Positions 9,571 through 18,619 of a DNA stretch of 64,000 nucleotides are shown piece by piece (positions within the stretch are counted from its first letter, which is position 1; every line of letters begins with the position of its first letter). Position numbers and translations under genes: made by a program. The notes under the pieces are model-generated. The model saw only the letters and a program-made list of their open reading frames with translations, did not search any database and was not told where the DNA came from. Source of the stretch: Luteimonas sp. S4-F44 (GTDB lineage: Bacteria > Pseudomonadota > Gammaproteobacteria > Xanthomonadales > Xanthomonadaceae); the NCBI RefSeq assembly GCF_022637415.1, contig NZ_CP093340.1, forward strand, positions 1,984,001 to 2,048,000, given 5' to 3'.

Positions 9571-9880
9571 TGCGCTTCGGATAGACAGCGGCCTGCCAGC
9601 CGAAAGCCGCTCTCCCCTCGGTCAAGGCCGCTTCGCGGTCCGGCTCGCACGGCGTTCGCGCGGATGCACGGCACGCACGAGACCGAACGCGTGCGACTTC
9701 TTCCAGCGCATGGCTTGGCCGCTCTAGTTGAAGGCAGTGATCGAAACGGCCCCGGCAGCGGACTGCTGGCCGGTGGCCGCGTCAAGCGCGCCATGGATGG
9801 TGCGCGCCCAAGTCAAGGCAGGATGCCTTGCCGAGGGGGGAGCGGCTTCCGGCCAGCAGGCCGCTGCCCATCCGAAGCGG
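9571..9880. repeat. dispersed intergenic repeat, locus 1 (inverted arms)
   Basis: The 520-base gene-free stretch between the M3 peptidase and cobB contains two arms, 9571-9627 and 9826-9880, that are near-perfect reverse complements of each other. The right part (about 9757-9880) is also related in direct orientation to 21034-21245: both contain GGCCGCG.CAAGCGCGCCATGG, then a small hairpin around GGATGCC, then GCCGAGGG or GACCGAGGG. The arms enclose about 200 bases without an open frame of protein-like composition. It looks like a non-coding, possibly mobilisable repeat. Confidence 0.6.
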
Positions 9881-10013
9881 ACTCGTAACACCGTACTTAA
9901 TAGAAGGGCCCTGGTTCTTGGCACCTCGTTCAAGGACAGGTTTTTCAGGCGAAGCCACTTCACGCGTGAGCGCGCCACCTACGCAGAGCAGAAGCCCGGA
10001 GTAGCATGGCCGC

Positions 10014-10880
10014 ATGTCCGCGATCCGTCTCGACGCCACCCAAGCCACCGACGCCCCCGAACGCCTGCGCGACTGGCTCGACGGATTCCGCCGCGTCTTC
10101 GTGCTCACCGGCGCCGGCATCAGCACAGGCTCGGGCATTCCCGACTACCGCGATACCGACGGCGCCTGGAAGCGCCCCGCGCCCGTCACCTGGCAGGCCT
10201 TCACCGGCGACCCCGCGATCTACCGCCGCTATTGGGCACGCAGCTTCGTCGGCTGGCCGCGATTCTCCATTGCCCGCCCCAACGCCGCGCATCGGACACT
10301 GGCCGCCCTCGGCAATGCCGGCCCGATCACGACACTGCTGACCCAGAACGTCGACGGCCTGCACCAGGCCGCCGGCAGCCGCTCGGTGATTGATCTGCAC
10401 GGCCGGCTCGACCGCGTCGTCTGCCTGGGCTGCGGTGCCACGATGCCGCGCGATGCGCTGCAGCCCAGGCTCGTCGCCGACAACCCCGGCTGGCATCCCG
10501 GCGCGGCCGCGATGGCCCCCGATGGCGACGCCGACATCGCCGCCGAGTCGGAATCCGTCTTCATGCCGCCACGGTGCCTGCACTGCGACGGCCTGCTCAA
10601 ACCCGATGTGGTGTTCTTCGGCGAGAACGTGCCGAAGGCGCGCGTGCAGGCGGCAAGGACGGCCCTGGCGGCAAGCGATGCGATGCTCGTCATCGGCTCG
10701 TCGCTGATGGTCTACTCGGGCTTTCGTTTCGCGAAAATGGCCCACGAGGCGGGCCTGTCGCTGGCGATCCTCAACCGCGGCGTCACACGCGCCGACCCAC
10801 TGGCGACCTTGCGGCTCGATGCCGAGATCGGCAGTACGCTGGGCGCCCTCGCGCGCGAAGTCTCAGCCGGCGACGAATAG
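10014..10880 (+). CDS. Sir2-family NAD-dependent protein deacylase (sirtuin)
   Basis: Cytosolic sirtuin of 288 residues removing acyl groups from lysines using NAD. The nucleotide loop GAGISTGSGIPDYR spans 33-46, TQNVDGLH 110-117, and catalytic H129 sits in DLHGRLDRV. Four zinc cysteines are present as C137/C140 (CLGC) and a later CLHC pair, with a long insertion between them. KPDVVFFGENVP and VIGSSLMVYSGFRF complete the Rossmann part. The tyrosine and arginine that mark desuccinylating CobB-type (class III) enzymes are not evident, and the sequence looks closer to class II (SIRT4-like) sirtuins. Its 3' end overlaps the convergent lipoprotein gene by 18 bases. Confidence 0.92.
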   Translation: MSAIRLDATQATDAPERLRDWLDGFRRVFVLTGAGISTGSGIPDYRDTDGAWKRPAPVTWQAFTGDPAIYRRYWARSFVGWPRFSIARPNAAHRTLAALGNAGPITTLLTQNVDGLHQAAGSRSVIDLHGRLDRVVCLGCGATMPRDALQPRLVADNPGWHPGAAAMAPDGDADIAAESESVFMPPRCLHCDGLLKPDVVFFGENVPKARVQAARTALAASDAMLVIGSSLMVYSGFRFAKMAHEAGLSLAILNRGVTRADPLATLRLDAEIGSTLGALAREVSAGDE

Positions 10881-11684
10881 ATCGCGATACGCCGGCGCCA
10901 CATGCGGCACCAGCACCGAGGCCGGCACCTCGACGGTCTGCACGCCGTCCGAGTATGGCCCGACCTGGTAGGGCGGAAACACGAAGCGCAGCCCTGCCAG
11001 TTTGCCGCCCGGGCCGGCGATCGGCTCGAACTGCTGGAAGTTGGCCACATCCGGCCGCGCGCCTTCGTCGATCATCCGGCCTGCGGTCTGCATCATCCGA
11101 CTGCGCTCGGCGGGTTCGAGCTCGTCGGCGTCGATGCGCTGGGACAACGCGGCATGCAGTTGCTCGCGCACGTAATCCGAAATCGCCTGCCAGTCGCCCG
11201 CGCCGACGACAAGTTCGTCGGCGGTGAGCAACCGCTCCTCCCGGACGAGCCAGAAGAAGCGCGCGATGATCGGGTTGTCGTGCGCGCCCCCGGTGTAGCT
11301 GCCGCCATCGGCGGCGATGGCGAGCACGCGCGGGGTGTCGAGCAGCGTGGTGAAACTCAGCGACAGATCGTAGGTCACGCCCGGCTGCAGCTCGGCGCCT
11401 GGCAATGCCTGCTTGAGCTCGTCGCGCGCCGCCTGGGCAAAGCGATGCAATTCGGCGGCAAGCCCCGGGTACTTGTTGGCTTCGGGCGGGTAGCTGATGC
11501 CGACGATGTAGCGCGGGTCCATCTCGACCACATCCTCGAGCTTGACCGGCACTTCGGCCAACGGCTGCACCGCTTCGGGATCGGCCCCGGCCGATCCGGC
11601 CGCCGGCTGCGCCGGCACGGGCGCCTCGCGCTGGCAGGCCAGCAGCAACAGCGGCAATACGCACAGCACCATCCGTCTCATCAT
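10863..11684 (-). CDS. DUF3298-type lipoprotein
   Basis: Predicted envelope lipoprotein of 273 residues. The start is MMRRM with a short hydrophobic stretch and lipobox LLAC (C17). The mature part carries the DUF3298/RsiV-like signature, seen as SYTGGAHDNP followed by an FFWLVREERLLTADELV segment and the C-terminal FPPYQVGPYSDGVQTVEVP. Members bind peptidoglycan or lysozyme in some lineages (RsiV), but no sigma factor is adjacent, so the role is open. The two tandem ATGs (11684 and 11681) cannot be separated by the sequence. The stop lies inside the cobB coding region on the other strand. Confidence 0.85.
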   Translation of the reverse strand: MMRRMVLCVLPLLLLACQREAPVPAQPAAGSAGADPEAVQPLAEVPVKLEDVVEMDPRYIVGISYPPEANKYPGLAAELHRFAQAARDELKQALPGAELQPGVTYDLSLSFTTLLDTPRVLAIAADGGSYTGGAHDNPIIARFFWLVREERLLTADELVVGAGDWQAISDYVREQLHAALSQRIDADELEPAERSRMMQTAGRMIDEGARPDVANFQQFEPIAGPGGKLAGLRFVFPPYQVGPYSDGVQTVEVPASVLVPHVAPAYRDLFVAG

Positions 11685-11781
11685 CGATCCTCGGGCCGCC
11701 CACGCGGCGTGGAGCTCACGAAACGCTAACGACATCGACGTGGCCTTGTCGTGAACGACGGGCGCCAGGCCGACGCATACG

Positions 11782-11810
11782 AAAAAGCCCCGGACGTTAC
11801 CGTCCGGGGC
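11782..11810 (-). terminator. rho-independent terminator of the cold-shock gene
   Basis: A ten-base perfect stem GCCCCGGACG / CGTCCGGGGC with a four-base loop is followed on the minus strand by five T residues, 26 bases past the cold-shock stop. Confidence 0.85.
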
Positions 11811-11835
11811 CGGATCTCGCAGACGCTGCGGGCGA

Positions 11836-12045
11836 TTAGATCGCCTGCACCTCGTCAGCCTGCAGGCCCTTCTGGCCCTGCACAACCTTGAAGGAGACCT
11901 TCTGGCCTTCCTGCAGCGACTTGAAGCCGGTGCCCTGGATCGAGCGGAAGTGGACGAACAGGTCCTGGCCGCTTTCCGGGGTGATGAAGCCGAAGCCCTT
12001 GGCATCGTTGAACCACTTGACGGTTCCGGTCTGGCGCTCTGACAT
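11836..12045 (-). CDS. cold-shock domain protein (CspA family)
   Basis: Single OB-fold RNA chaperone of 69 residues. RNP1 KGFGFI and RNP2 LFVHF are intact within [17 protein letters not shown] and [10 protein letters not shown]. The start at 12045 is fixed by AAGGAGT just upstream; an in-frame ATG 84 bases earlier gives an unrelated leader. The gene has its own terminator and more than 300 bases of non-coding DNA upstream, which leaves room for the long regulated leader typical of cspA mRNAs. Confidence 0.95.
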   Translation of the reverse strand: MSERQTGTVKWFNDAKGFGFITPESGQDLFVHFRSIQGTGFKSLQEGQKVSFKVVQGQKGLQADEVQAI

Positions 12046-12413
12046 GGTGTTACTCCTTGAAGCAGTGTGGTCATTGGAACACGACGTCCGGCGTTGTTTG
12101 GATGGCCGGCTGCCGCGACTGTCTAGCAAGGGGTAACGCGAAAGCGATGGAGCGGATCGTCCCGACCGGAAAGCCCGGCCGTCTTGAGATTGGATCTACC
12201 GCATCGGAGCCACGATGTACCGTGATCCCGCCTTGAACAGTCCGCGCACGATACCGCAATTATCGACCGAAATGTGAATAGGGGGACGACGGTGTCGCCC
12301 TTCCCCTTGGGCCCAAGGGTGCGGCCGATACTGCCCAGCGTCACATGGCGCAACGCCGGTCATACCGGTGCGGACGTGGGAGGGCGAACACCGCCGGACC
12401 AGCGAGCGGGCGG
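12046..12413 (-). promoter_or_regulatory. non-coding region ahead of the cold-shock gene
   Basis: No protein frame is supported in these 368 bases. The first 15 bases hold the ribosome-binding site. A GATAAT -10-like hexamer lies near 12266 on the minus strand, which would give a leader of about 200 bases, but no convincing -35 box accompanies it. A perfect 16-base palindrome CCCTTGGGCCCAAGGG lies at 12304-12319, between this gene and the basic protein gene, and has no following T-run. Confidence 0.35.
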
Positions 12414-13346
12414 TCAGTCCGTCGCCGCACGACGATCGCGCTTGCCCTGGTTCTTGCGGTCGCGCGTACTGCTGCTGCCATGGATCGAGGCCTGCCGGCT
12501 TTCGGCGGCGTGCAGCTCCAGCGCCTTGGCCCGGGCCTGCGGCGACTGGAATCCCGGCGTCGCCGACGCTGCGCCGTCATTGCCGATCTCCTCCCAAGGC
12601 TTGGCTGCGCGCGCCTGCGCTTCGTGCTGCTCCAACAGCTGTCGCGTGTTGTCGAGTGCGCGCTCGGGCGAAATGCGCGCTCGGCGCTGCGATTTGCGCG
12701 CGGGCGCCGCCGGCTTGTCCTCAGACGCCGACTTCCGTGCCGCAGGCGTGGTCGCCTTGCGCGACCGGGCCGATGCCGACTTGGCGGGGACCTTGCCGAC
12801 GGCGGCCGATGTCGTCGCAGACGCTGTACGCCGGGACGTGGCCGACTTCGCCGCGGTCTTGGCTGTCTTGGCTGTCTTAGCAGTCTTGGCGGTCTTGGCA
12901 GTCTTCGTCCGCGAGCCTGTCGAACCGGCGACAGTCACCGACTTGGTGGCTGACTTGGCGGCCGGCTTGCGTGCGCTCGACGCGCTCCTCGTCTTCGTCT
13001 TCGCCGACTGACGTGCCGCCGTCGCCGCCGCCTTGGCCGCCTTCGTGTTGTCCTTCTGGCGAGTTTCGAAGCGGCTCAGGATGTCGGCGAGCAGTTCGGC
13101 CTTCTCGCCGGTGCGCGCATTCGCCTGCCCGGTCCGCCCGGTCTTGCTGCCGGTGGACTTGCGCGAGGCCAGACGCTGGCGCTTCTCCAGATCGCGCGCA
13201 CGATCCCGCGCGGTGCGCGCGCGGGTCACCAGCTTGGCGAGTTGAGCGTCGCTCAGGCCGCGTACTGCGTTGGCACGGCTAGCGTCGTACAACCCCATCT
13301 CGGTCTTGTTGAGCAGGCTAGTGGCTTTCGCTCGGGTCACGGCCAT
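12414..13346 (-). CDS. histone H1-like Lys/Ala/Ser-rich basic protein
   Basis: A 310-residue, strongly basic, low-complexity protein. Residues 1-60 form a small helical domain with the pattern ATSLLNKTEMGLYDASR and LSDAQLAKLVTRARTARDR. The middle is a tail of K, A, S and T with about five tandem KTA units, resembling the AT-hook or histone-H1 tails of bacterial nucleoid proteins. The C-terminal 80 residues are more mixed (RARISPERALDNTRQLLEQH). The start at 13346 is chosen because GGAG lies nine bases upstream; an earlier ATG at 13361 actually contains that sequence. DNA or RNA binding is inferred from composition only. Confidence 0.75.
   Translation of the reverse strand: MAVTRAKATSLLNKTEMGLYDASRANAVRGLSDAQLAKLVTRARTARDRARDLEKRQRLASRKSTGSKTGRTGQANARTGEKAELLADILSRFETRQKDNTKAAKAAATAARQSAKTKTRSASSARKPAAKSATKSVTVAGSTGSRTKTAKTAKTAKTAKTAKTAAKSATSRRTASATTSAAVGKVPAKSASARSRKATTPAARKSASEDKPAAPARKSQRRARISPERALDNTRQLLEQHEAQARAAKPWEEIGNDGAASATPGFQSPQARAKALELHAAESRQASIHGSSSTRDRKNQGKRDRRAATD
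12856..12906. repeat. nine-base tandem repeat encoding Lys-Thr-Ala
   Basis: About five and a half imperfect copies of GTCTTGGCT (plus strand) lie inside the basic protein gene. Being a multiple of three it keeps frame, so copy number can change tail length without inactivating the gene. Confidence 0.85.
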
Positions 13347-13443
13347 GGACACGCACTCCATTTGTTGGAAGTGCTTGCAGGGATACCACGCCTCGCATGC
13401 AAGGCTGGTGAGCGCGGACGCGACCCGCGTCCCGCACTCGCCG

Positions 13444-14061
13444 CTAGAAGAACGACGGCGACATCAGGCGATCGACGAAACTGCCGAGCACGCGCGGCTC
13501 CATCATCACGGTGAACAACACGCCATAGCCCGCCCCCCACAGGTGGGCACTGTGATTGATATTGTCGCCGCCGCGGCGGTCCATCCAGATGCTGTAGCCG
13601 ACATAGCACACGCCGAACACGATCGCTGGCATCGGGATGAAAAACACCAGCAGCATCGACCACGGGCTGAGCAGGATGGATGCGAACAGCACCGCCGACA
13701 CCGCGCCCGAGGCGCCCAGGCTGCGGTAGTGCGGGTCGCGCCGGTGACGCAGATAGGTCGGCAGGATCGCGACCAGGATCGCCGACAGGTAGAACATCAG
13801 AAAGCCGACCGGCCCGATATACGGCGCGAATGCGCGCTCGATCCCGCCGCCGAAAAAGAACAGCGTGAGCATGTTGAAGATCAGGTGCTGCCAGTCGGCA
13901 TGGATGAAGCCATGCGTCAGCAGCCGGTCGTACTGGCGATAACGGTCGACCGCCGGCGGCCACAGGATCAGCCGGGCGAGCAGCTGCGGCTTCTCGAACG
14001 CCTGCCACGACACCACGGCGGTGACGACGATCAGCAGCAGCGTGACGGGAGCGAGGTTCAT
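13444..14061 (-). CDS. rhomboid-family intramembrane serine protease
   Basis: Membrane protein of 205 residues with about six hydrophobic helices, the minimal rhomboid core. The catalytic serine S118 lies in GASGAVS and the catalytic histidine H173 in HSAHLWGA; an earlier helix carries HADWQHLIFNM, matching the conserved HxxxHxxxN of the oxyanion region. It cleaves membrane-embedded segments; the substrate is unknown. It lies 24 bases downstream of the POT transporter stop on the same strand and is probably cotranscribed with it. Confidence 0.92.
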   Translation of the reverse strand: MNLAPVTLLLIVVTAVVSWQAFEKPQLLARLILWPPAVDRYRQYDRLLTHGFIHADWQHLIFNMLTLFFFGGGIERAFAPYIGPVGFLMFYLSAILVAILPTYLRHRRDPHYRSLGASGAVSAVLFASILLSPWSMLLVFFIPMPAIVFGVCYVGYSIWMDRRGGDNINHSAHLWGAGYGVLFTVMMEPRVLGSFVDRLMSPSFF

Positions 14062-14085
14062 CGGGCGGGCTTCCGGAAGGAGGAA

Positions 14086-15708
14086 TCAGGCGACACGGTA
14101 GTGGTCCTGCATGGGATAGCGCCGTGCATAGGCCGCGAACGCCAAGGCCGCCAGGAACGCGAATCCGGCGAAGAAGAACATCAGGAAGGCGTTCTCGCTC
14201 AGCCCCGATGAGGCAATGTACGCGGTCACCGCCTCGTTGCGCACGCTGGCATTGGTCAGCAGCACCCACAGGCTGCCGAAGGTGCTGGTCAGGTACCAGA
14301 ACGCCATGATCACGCCCTTCATCGCCTGCGGCGCCTGGCTGTAGGCGAACTCCAGCGCGGTCGCCGACACCAGCACCTCGCCGAAGGTCAGCAGCAGGTA
14401 GGGCAGCGACTGCCAGGCCAGCGAGACCTGCTCGCCACCGTCGATCCACAACTGGATCGCGCCAGCGGCGATCCACGCCACGCCCGAGAACGCGATGCCC
14501 CAACCCATGCGGCGCAGCGGCGTTACCGACAGCCCCATCGCGCGCAGCGCCGGATACAGCACCAGGTTGTTGAACGGGATCAGCAGCATCACCAGCAACG
14601 GGTTGAGCGCCTGCATCTGCGCCGCGTCCTGGATCAGCCAGCTCGGCCACCACCAAGCCGCGTGCGGGATCACCATCTCGCGACCCTGGATGATCCAGGT
14701 CGAGGCCTTCTGGTCGAACAGCGACCAAAACGGCGTGACCAGCGCGAACACGATCAGGATCCGCAGCACCGCGCGCACGCCATCGACCGCGGCATCGGGG
14801 TGTGAGCCGCGCGCCCGCTCGAGCTGCATCGAAGCGCCGACGCCGCCGGCTGCGATGATCACACCCAGCGCCAGGCAGGCCGAGATCACGAAGTTGAAGG
14901 ACTCGGCCCAGGCCGGCGACACCACGCCCACCGCCGACAGCGCCCACAGCACCAGCAGCAGCACCGCGACCGCGATGCCGAACAGCGCGACCAGCAGACC
15001 AGGGCGGCCTGCGCCTGGGCGCTCGGCGCGCAGCGCGGTCTTGACCACCTCGAAGAAGGCGTGCGGATCGCGACCGGCCGGGGGCACGTCGACGTAGCGC
15101 CGACGCCCGAGCCAGAACACGAATGTGGCGATGAACATCAGGATGCCGGGGATGCCGAAGGCGACCGCCGGCCCGAAATGGCGCAGGAACAGCGGCGCCA
15201 GCAGCGACGCGAAGAACGAACCGAAGTTGATGATCCAGTAGAACGCGTCGAAGACCAGCTTGGCCTTGTCCTTGTTGCTCTGGTCGAACTGGTCGCCGCA
15301 GAACGAGACCACCAGCGGCTTGATGCCGCCCGAGCCGAGCGCGATCAGGAACAGACCGGTATAGAACCCCGCAGCGTTGTTCTCGAACAGCGCCAGGCAC
15401 GCATGACCGGCGCAGTAGATCAGCGAGAACCACAGGATGGTGTGGTACTTGCCGAAGAACCGGTCGGACAACCACCCGCCCAGCAGCGGAAAGAAGTACA
15501 CGCCGATCACGAACATGTGGAAGATGTCCTTGGCCGCGCCGTCGCGCTGCGGCCCCTCGGGCAGGTAGGCCAGCAGCACCGAACTGATCAGGAACGGCAC
15601 CAGGATGTTGCGCATGCCGTAGAAGCTGAAACGCTCGCAGGCTTCGTTGCCGATGATGTAGGAGATCTGGCGGGGCATGCGGCCCGCAGTGGTCTGGACG
15701 GTCGTCAT
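14086..15708 (-). CDS. proton-coupled oligopeptide transporter (POT/PTR2 family)
   Basis: Inner-membrane major-facilitator-type symporter of 540 residues importing di- and tripeptides with protons. The POT signature is clear: ExxERFSFYGMR at residues 22-33, and the PTR2 loop LGSGGIKPLVVSFCGDQFD, which carries the conserved glycine-rich segment before the FxxFYW-like FDAFYWIINFGS. About 12-14 hydrophobic helices follow. The start at 15708 gives MTTVQTT directly ahead of the first motif. With the secreted M14, M3 and S46 peptidases elsewhere in the window it fits a peptide-scavenging lifestyle. Confidence 0.92.
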   Translation of the reverse strand: MTTVQTTAGRMPRQISYIIGNEACERFSFYGMRNILVPFLISSVLLAYLPEGPQRDGAAKDIFHMFVIGVYFFPLLGGWLSDRFFGKYHTILWFSLIYCAGHACLALFENNAAGFYTGLFLIALGSGGIKPLVVSFCGDQFDQSNKDKAKLVFDAFYWIINFGSFFASLLAPLFLRHFGPAVAFGIPGILMFIATFVFWLGRRRYVDVPPAGRDPHAFFEVVKTALRAERPGAGRPGLLVALFGIAVAVLLLVLWALSAVGVVSPAWAESFNFVISACLALGVIIAAGGVGASMQLERARGSHPDAAVDGVRAVLRILIVFALVTPFWSLFDQKASTWIIQGREMVIPHAAWWWPSWLIQDAAQMQALNPLLVMLLIPFNNLVLYPALRAMGLSVTPLRRMGWGIAFSGVAWIAAGAIQLWIDGGEQVSLAWQSLPYLLLTFGEVLVSATALEFAYSQAPQAMKGVIMAFWYLTSTFGSLWVLLTNASVRNEAVTAYIASSGLSENAFLMFFFAGFAFLAALAFAAYARRYPMQDHYRVA

Positions 15709-15891
15709 CGGCGCGTCGAAGGCAGTCTGGGAACCCCACAGCCTACCCGATCCTCGCGCCCGGCCCGCGACTGCCATGCCGGCCGAACGAGGGCAAGTGC
15801 CGGGCGCTGGGCCATCAATCTCGATACCGCCCTTGGGGGCGTGCGCCCAGCCGGGCATCATGCACAGTCGCTCTTTTTCCGGACCGCCGCC

Positions 15892-17673
15892 ATGTTCCGC
15901 CGCCCGCTCCTGCCGCTGTTACTCGCCGCCGCACTCGCCGTGCCACTGTCGTCCACGGCCAAGACCGACGATCCGCGCATCACCGTGTCCGAGCGCAGCG
16001 GATTCATCGAGACCGGCCGCTATGATGAGGTCGTGCGCCTGTGCGCCACCTTCGCCCGCCTGCATCCCGATGCGGTGCGCTGCACGCAGTTCGGCACCAC
16101 GCCCGAAGGCCGGCCGATGCAGGCACTGATCGTCAGCCGCAGCGGCATCCTCGACCCTGCCCAGGCGCGCGCGCAGGGCATCCCGGTCGTACTGATCCAG
16201 GGCGGTATCCATGCCGGCGAGATCGACGGCAAGGACGCCGGTTTTCTGGCGCTGCGCCAGGTGCTCGACGGCGACGCCGCGCCCGGCGCGCTCGACGCGC
16301 TGGTCTGGGTGTTCGTGCCGGTGTTCAGCGCCGATGGTCACGAACGCTTCGCGGCCTGGAACCGGCCCAATCAGCGCGGCCCGCGCGAGATGGGCTGGCG
16401 CACCACGGCGCAGAACTACAACCTCAACCGCGACTACGCCAAGGCGGATGCGCCGGAGATGCAGGCGATGCTGGCGCTGGTCGAGGCCTGGGATCCGATC
16501 GCCTACGTCGACCTGCATGCGACCAACGGCGCGCAATTCGAGCACGACATCGCGGTGCAGGTCGAGCCGGTGCATTCGGGCGATGCGCAGATGCGCAATG
16601 CGGGACGCGCATTCCGCGATGCGGTCATCGACGACCTCGCGCGCCAAGGCGCGCTGCCGCTGCCCTATTACCCGTCGTTCGTCGAATCCGACAATCCGGC
16701 CTCGGGTTTCGAGGACGGCGTATCGCCGCCGCGCTTCTCGACCGGCTACTTCCCGCTGCGCAACCGGGTGGCGATGCTGATCGAGACCCACTCGTGGAAA
16801 CCCTACCCGGTCCGCGTGGCCTTGACCCGCAACACCGTGATCTCGGTGCTCGAACAGATCGCCCGCCATGGTCGCGACTGGAGGCGCGTGGCGGCCGACG
16901 CCGACACCCGCGCCGCCGCACTCGGCGGCACCCCGCTGCCGCTGGACTGGCAGGCCACACCACGCGCGCGAATGGTCGACTTCCGCGGCTACGCCTACAC
17001 CCGCACGCGGTCGGAAGTCTCGGGCGCGCTGATGACGCGCTATGACGAGACCACGCCACAGATCTGGCGGGTGCCGCTGCGCGACGAGATCGTGCCGTCG
17101 CTGACCGTCACGTTGCCGCGCGCAGGCTATATCGTGCCCGCCGCCCACGCGACCAGCGTCGCCCAGGCGCTCGACCGCCATGGCATCACCTATTCAACGC
17201 TCACGCGCGCCCATCCCCAGCTCGCCGTCGACACCTTCCGCGCCGAGCGCACCGCGTTCGGCACCGCCCCAGTCGAGGGCCACCAGCGGCTCACGCTCGA
17301 GGGCCGCTGGCGCGCCGAGCCGCAGGACATCGGTGCCGGCGCGCTGTACGTGCCGATCGCGCAGCCAAAGGCGCGTCTGGTCGCCGCACTGCTCGAGCCG
17401 CAGGCGCCCGACTCGATGGCCGCCTGGGGTCGCTTCAACACCCACTTCGAGCGCAAGGAGTACATGGAGGACTACGTCGCCGAAGCGGTCGCGCGCGAGA
17501 TGCTGGCCGCCGACCCGGCGCTCGCCGAGGATTTCCGCACCCGGCTGCGCGACGATCCGGCCTTCGCCGCGGACCCGAACGCGCGCCTGACGTACTTCTA
17601 CCGTCGACACAGCGCCTGGGATGCGCGCTACAACCTCTACCCCGTCGTCCGTACCGACGTCGCCCCCGAATGA
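15892..17673 (+). CDS. secreted M14-family zinc carboxypeptidase
   Basis: Metallocarboxypeptidase of 593 residues with an N-terminal signal peptide (hydrophobic core to about residue 22). Zinc ligands are H107 and E110 in GGIHAGEIDG and H209 in YVDLHATNG; the catalytic glutamate is E298 in LIETHSWKPY. Roughly 290 further residues form a C-terminal extension with mixed beta character. M14 enzymes remove C-terminal residues, or in some branches cleave peptidoglycan amide bonds; the choice is not visible here. The start at 15892 begins the signal peptide. The downstream EEP lipoprotein starts only 11 bases after its stop. Confidence 0.88.
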   Translation: MFRRPLLPLLLAAALAVPLSSTAKTDDPRITVSERSGFIETGRYDEVVRLCATFARLHPDAVRCTQFGTTPEGRPMQALIVSRSGILDPAQARAQGIPVVLIQGGIHAGEIDGKDAGFLALRQVLDGDAAPGALDALVWVFVPVFSADGHERFAAWNRPNQRGPREMGWRTTAQNYNLNRDYAKADAPEMQAMLALVEAWDPIAYVDLHATNGAQFEHDIAVQVEPVHSGDAQMRNAGRAFRDAVIDDLARQGALPLPYYPSFVESDNPASGFEDGVSPPRFSTGYFPLRNRVAMLIETHSWKPYPVRVALTRNTVISVLEQIARHGRDWRRVAADADTRAAALGGTPLPLDWQATPRARMVDFRGYAYTRTRSEVSGALMTRYDETTPQIWRVPLRDEIVPSLTVTLPRAGYIVPAAHATSVAQALDRHGITYSTLTRAHPQLAVDTFRAERTAFGTAPVEGHQRLTLEGRWRAEPQDIGAGALYVPIAQPKARLVAALLEPQAPDSMAAWGRFNTHFERKEYMEDYVAEAVAREMLAADPALAEDFRTRLRDDPAFAADPNARLTYFYRRHSAWDARYNLYPVVRTDVAPE

Positions 17674-17684
17674 CCGGAGCCGCC

Positions 17685-18539
17685 ATGTCCCCATTGTCCC
17701 GCCTGATGCGTCATTGCCTGCCCGCAGCGTTGTCGCTGCTCGTCCTCGCCGCCTGCACCGGCACCGGCGGCGCGAAGCCCGAACCGGCACCGCCGCGCAC
17801 GCTCGACGTGGTCACGCTCAACATCTACCACGACAAGGCCGACTGGCCGAAGCGGCTGCCGCTGATCGTCGAGCAGTTGCGCGCGCTCGATCCCGACATC
17901 ATCGCTCTGCAGGAAGTGCTGCAGACCGAGGCCCTGCACAACCAGGCGCAGACCATCGCCACCGAACTCGGCTATACGGTGCAGTTCGTCTCCACCGATC
18001 CGGCCGACCAGGCGCACCGTTACGGCAACGCCCTGCTCACCCGGCTGCCCGTCAAGGCGCAGGACTGGCACCGGCTGCAGCCGCACGACGACTCGCGCAG
18101 CATCGGCCACGCGCGCCTCGAGCTCGATGGCCGCCCGCTCGATGTCTACTTCACCCATCTGCACTGGACCCTGGAGGGCGGCGCGATCCGCGCAGTGCAG
18201 GTCGCCGACGCGCTGGACTTCGTGGCGCGTACGTCTGGGGATGTGCCGTCGCTGATCCTGGGCGATTTCAATTCACCGGCCAGCGCACCCGAGTTCGCGG
18301 CGCTGCGCGCACGCTACATCGACGCCTATGGCGCGCAGCACCCGGAGGCCGACGGCGCCGGCGTGACCACGCTCAACCCGCACTTCTTCGACTACCGCTC
18401 GCGGATCGACCTGGTGTTCGCGCAGCAGGGCCGGTTTGAGATCGAGGACGCGCGGGTGGTGCTCGACACACCGGACGCCGAGGGCACCTGGCCGTCCGAC
18501 CACTTCGGCACCTGGGTCCGGCTGCGCCTGCGCCCGTGA
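17685..18539 (+). CDS. endonuclease/exonuclease/phosphatase-fold lipoprotein
   Basis: Predicted lipoprotein of 284 residues with lipobox LAAC (C24). The EEP fold is marked by NIYHD near the N-terminus, DPDIIALQEV (metal-binding Glu), the GDFNSP motif and the terminal SDHFG with the catalytic histidine. Family members are phosphodiesterases (DNase I, sphingomyelinase, inositol phosphatases); an envelope-bound one would act on an extracellular nucleic acid or phospholipid. The start at 17685 is chosen for GGAG five bases upstream; another ATG at 17670 overlaps the preceding stop. Confidence 0.87.
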   Translation: MSPLSRLMRHCLPAALSLLVLAACTGTGGAKPEPAPPRTLDVVTLNIYHDKADWPKRLPLIVEQLRALDPDIIALQEVLQTEALHNQAQTIATELGYTVQFVSTDPADQAHRYGNALLTRLPVKAQDWHRLQPHDDSRSIGHARLELDGRPLDVYFTHLHWTLEGGAIRAVQVADALDFVARTSGDVPSLILGDFNSPASAPEFAALRARYIDAYGAQHPEADGAGVTTLNPHFFDYRSRIDLVFAQQGRFEIEDARVVLDTPDAEGTWPSDHFGTWVRLRLRP

Positions 18540-18619
18540 CCGCCGCCAGCCGAGCATTGCGCCCCCATTGCGCCGAAGGCGCGCATGCTGGGCGGCATCA
18601 ACGCCGTGGAGTCCATCCG

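Noticed and set aside
12856..12906. Short tandem repeat as a CRISPR array
   Set aside because: Unit is nine bases without spacers and is in frame within a coding region.
13337..15739. 800-codon minus-strand frame across the rhomboid and POT genes
   Set aside because: It is in a different frame of the same strand as two genes with clear membrane and catalytic motifs, and its translation has no hydrophobic pattern or family motif.
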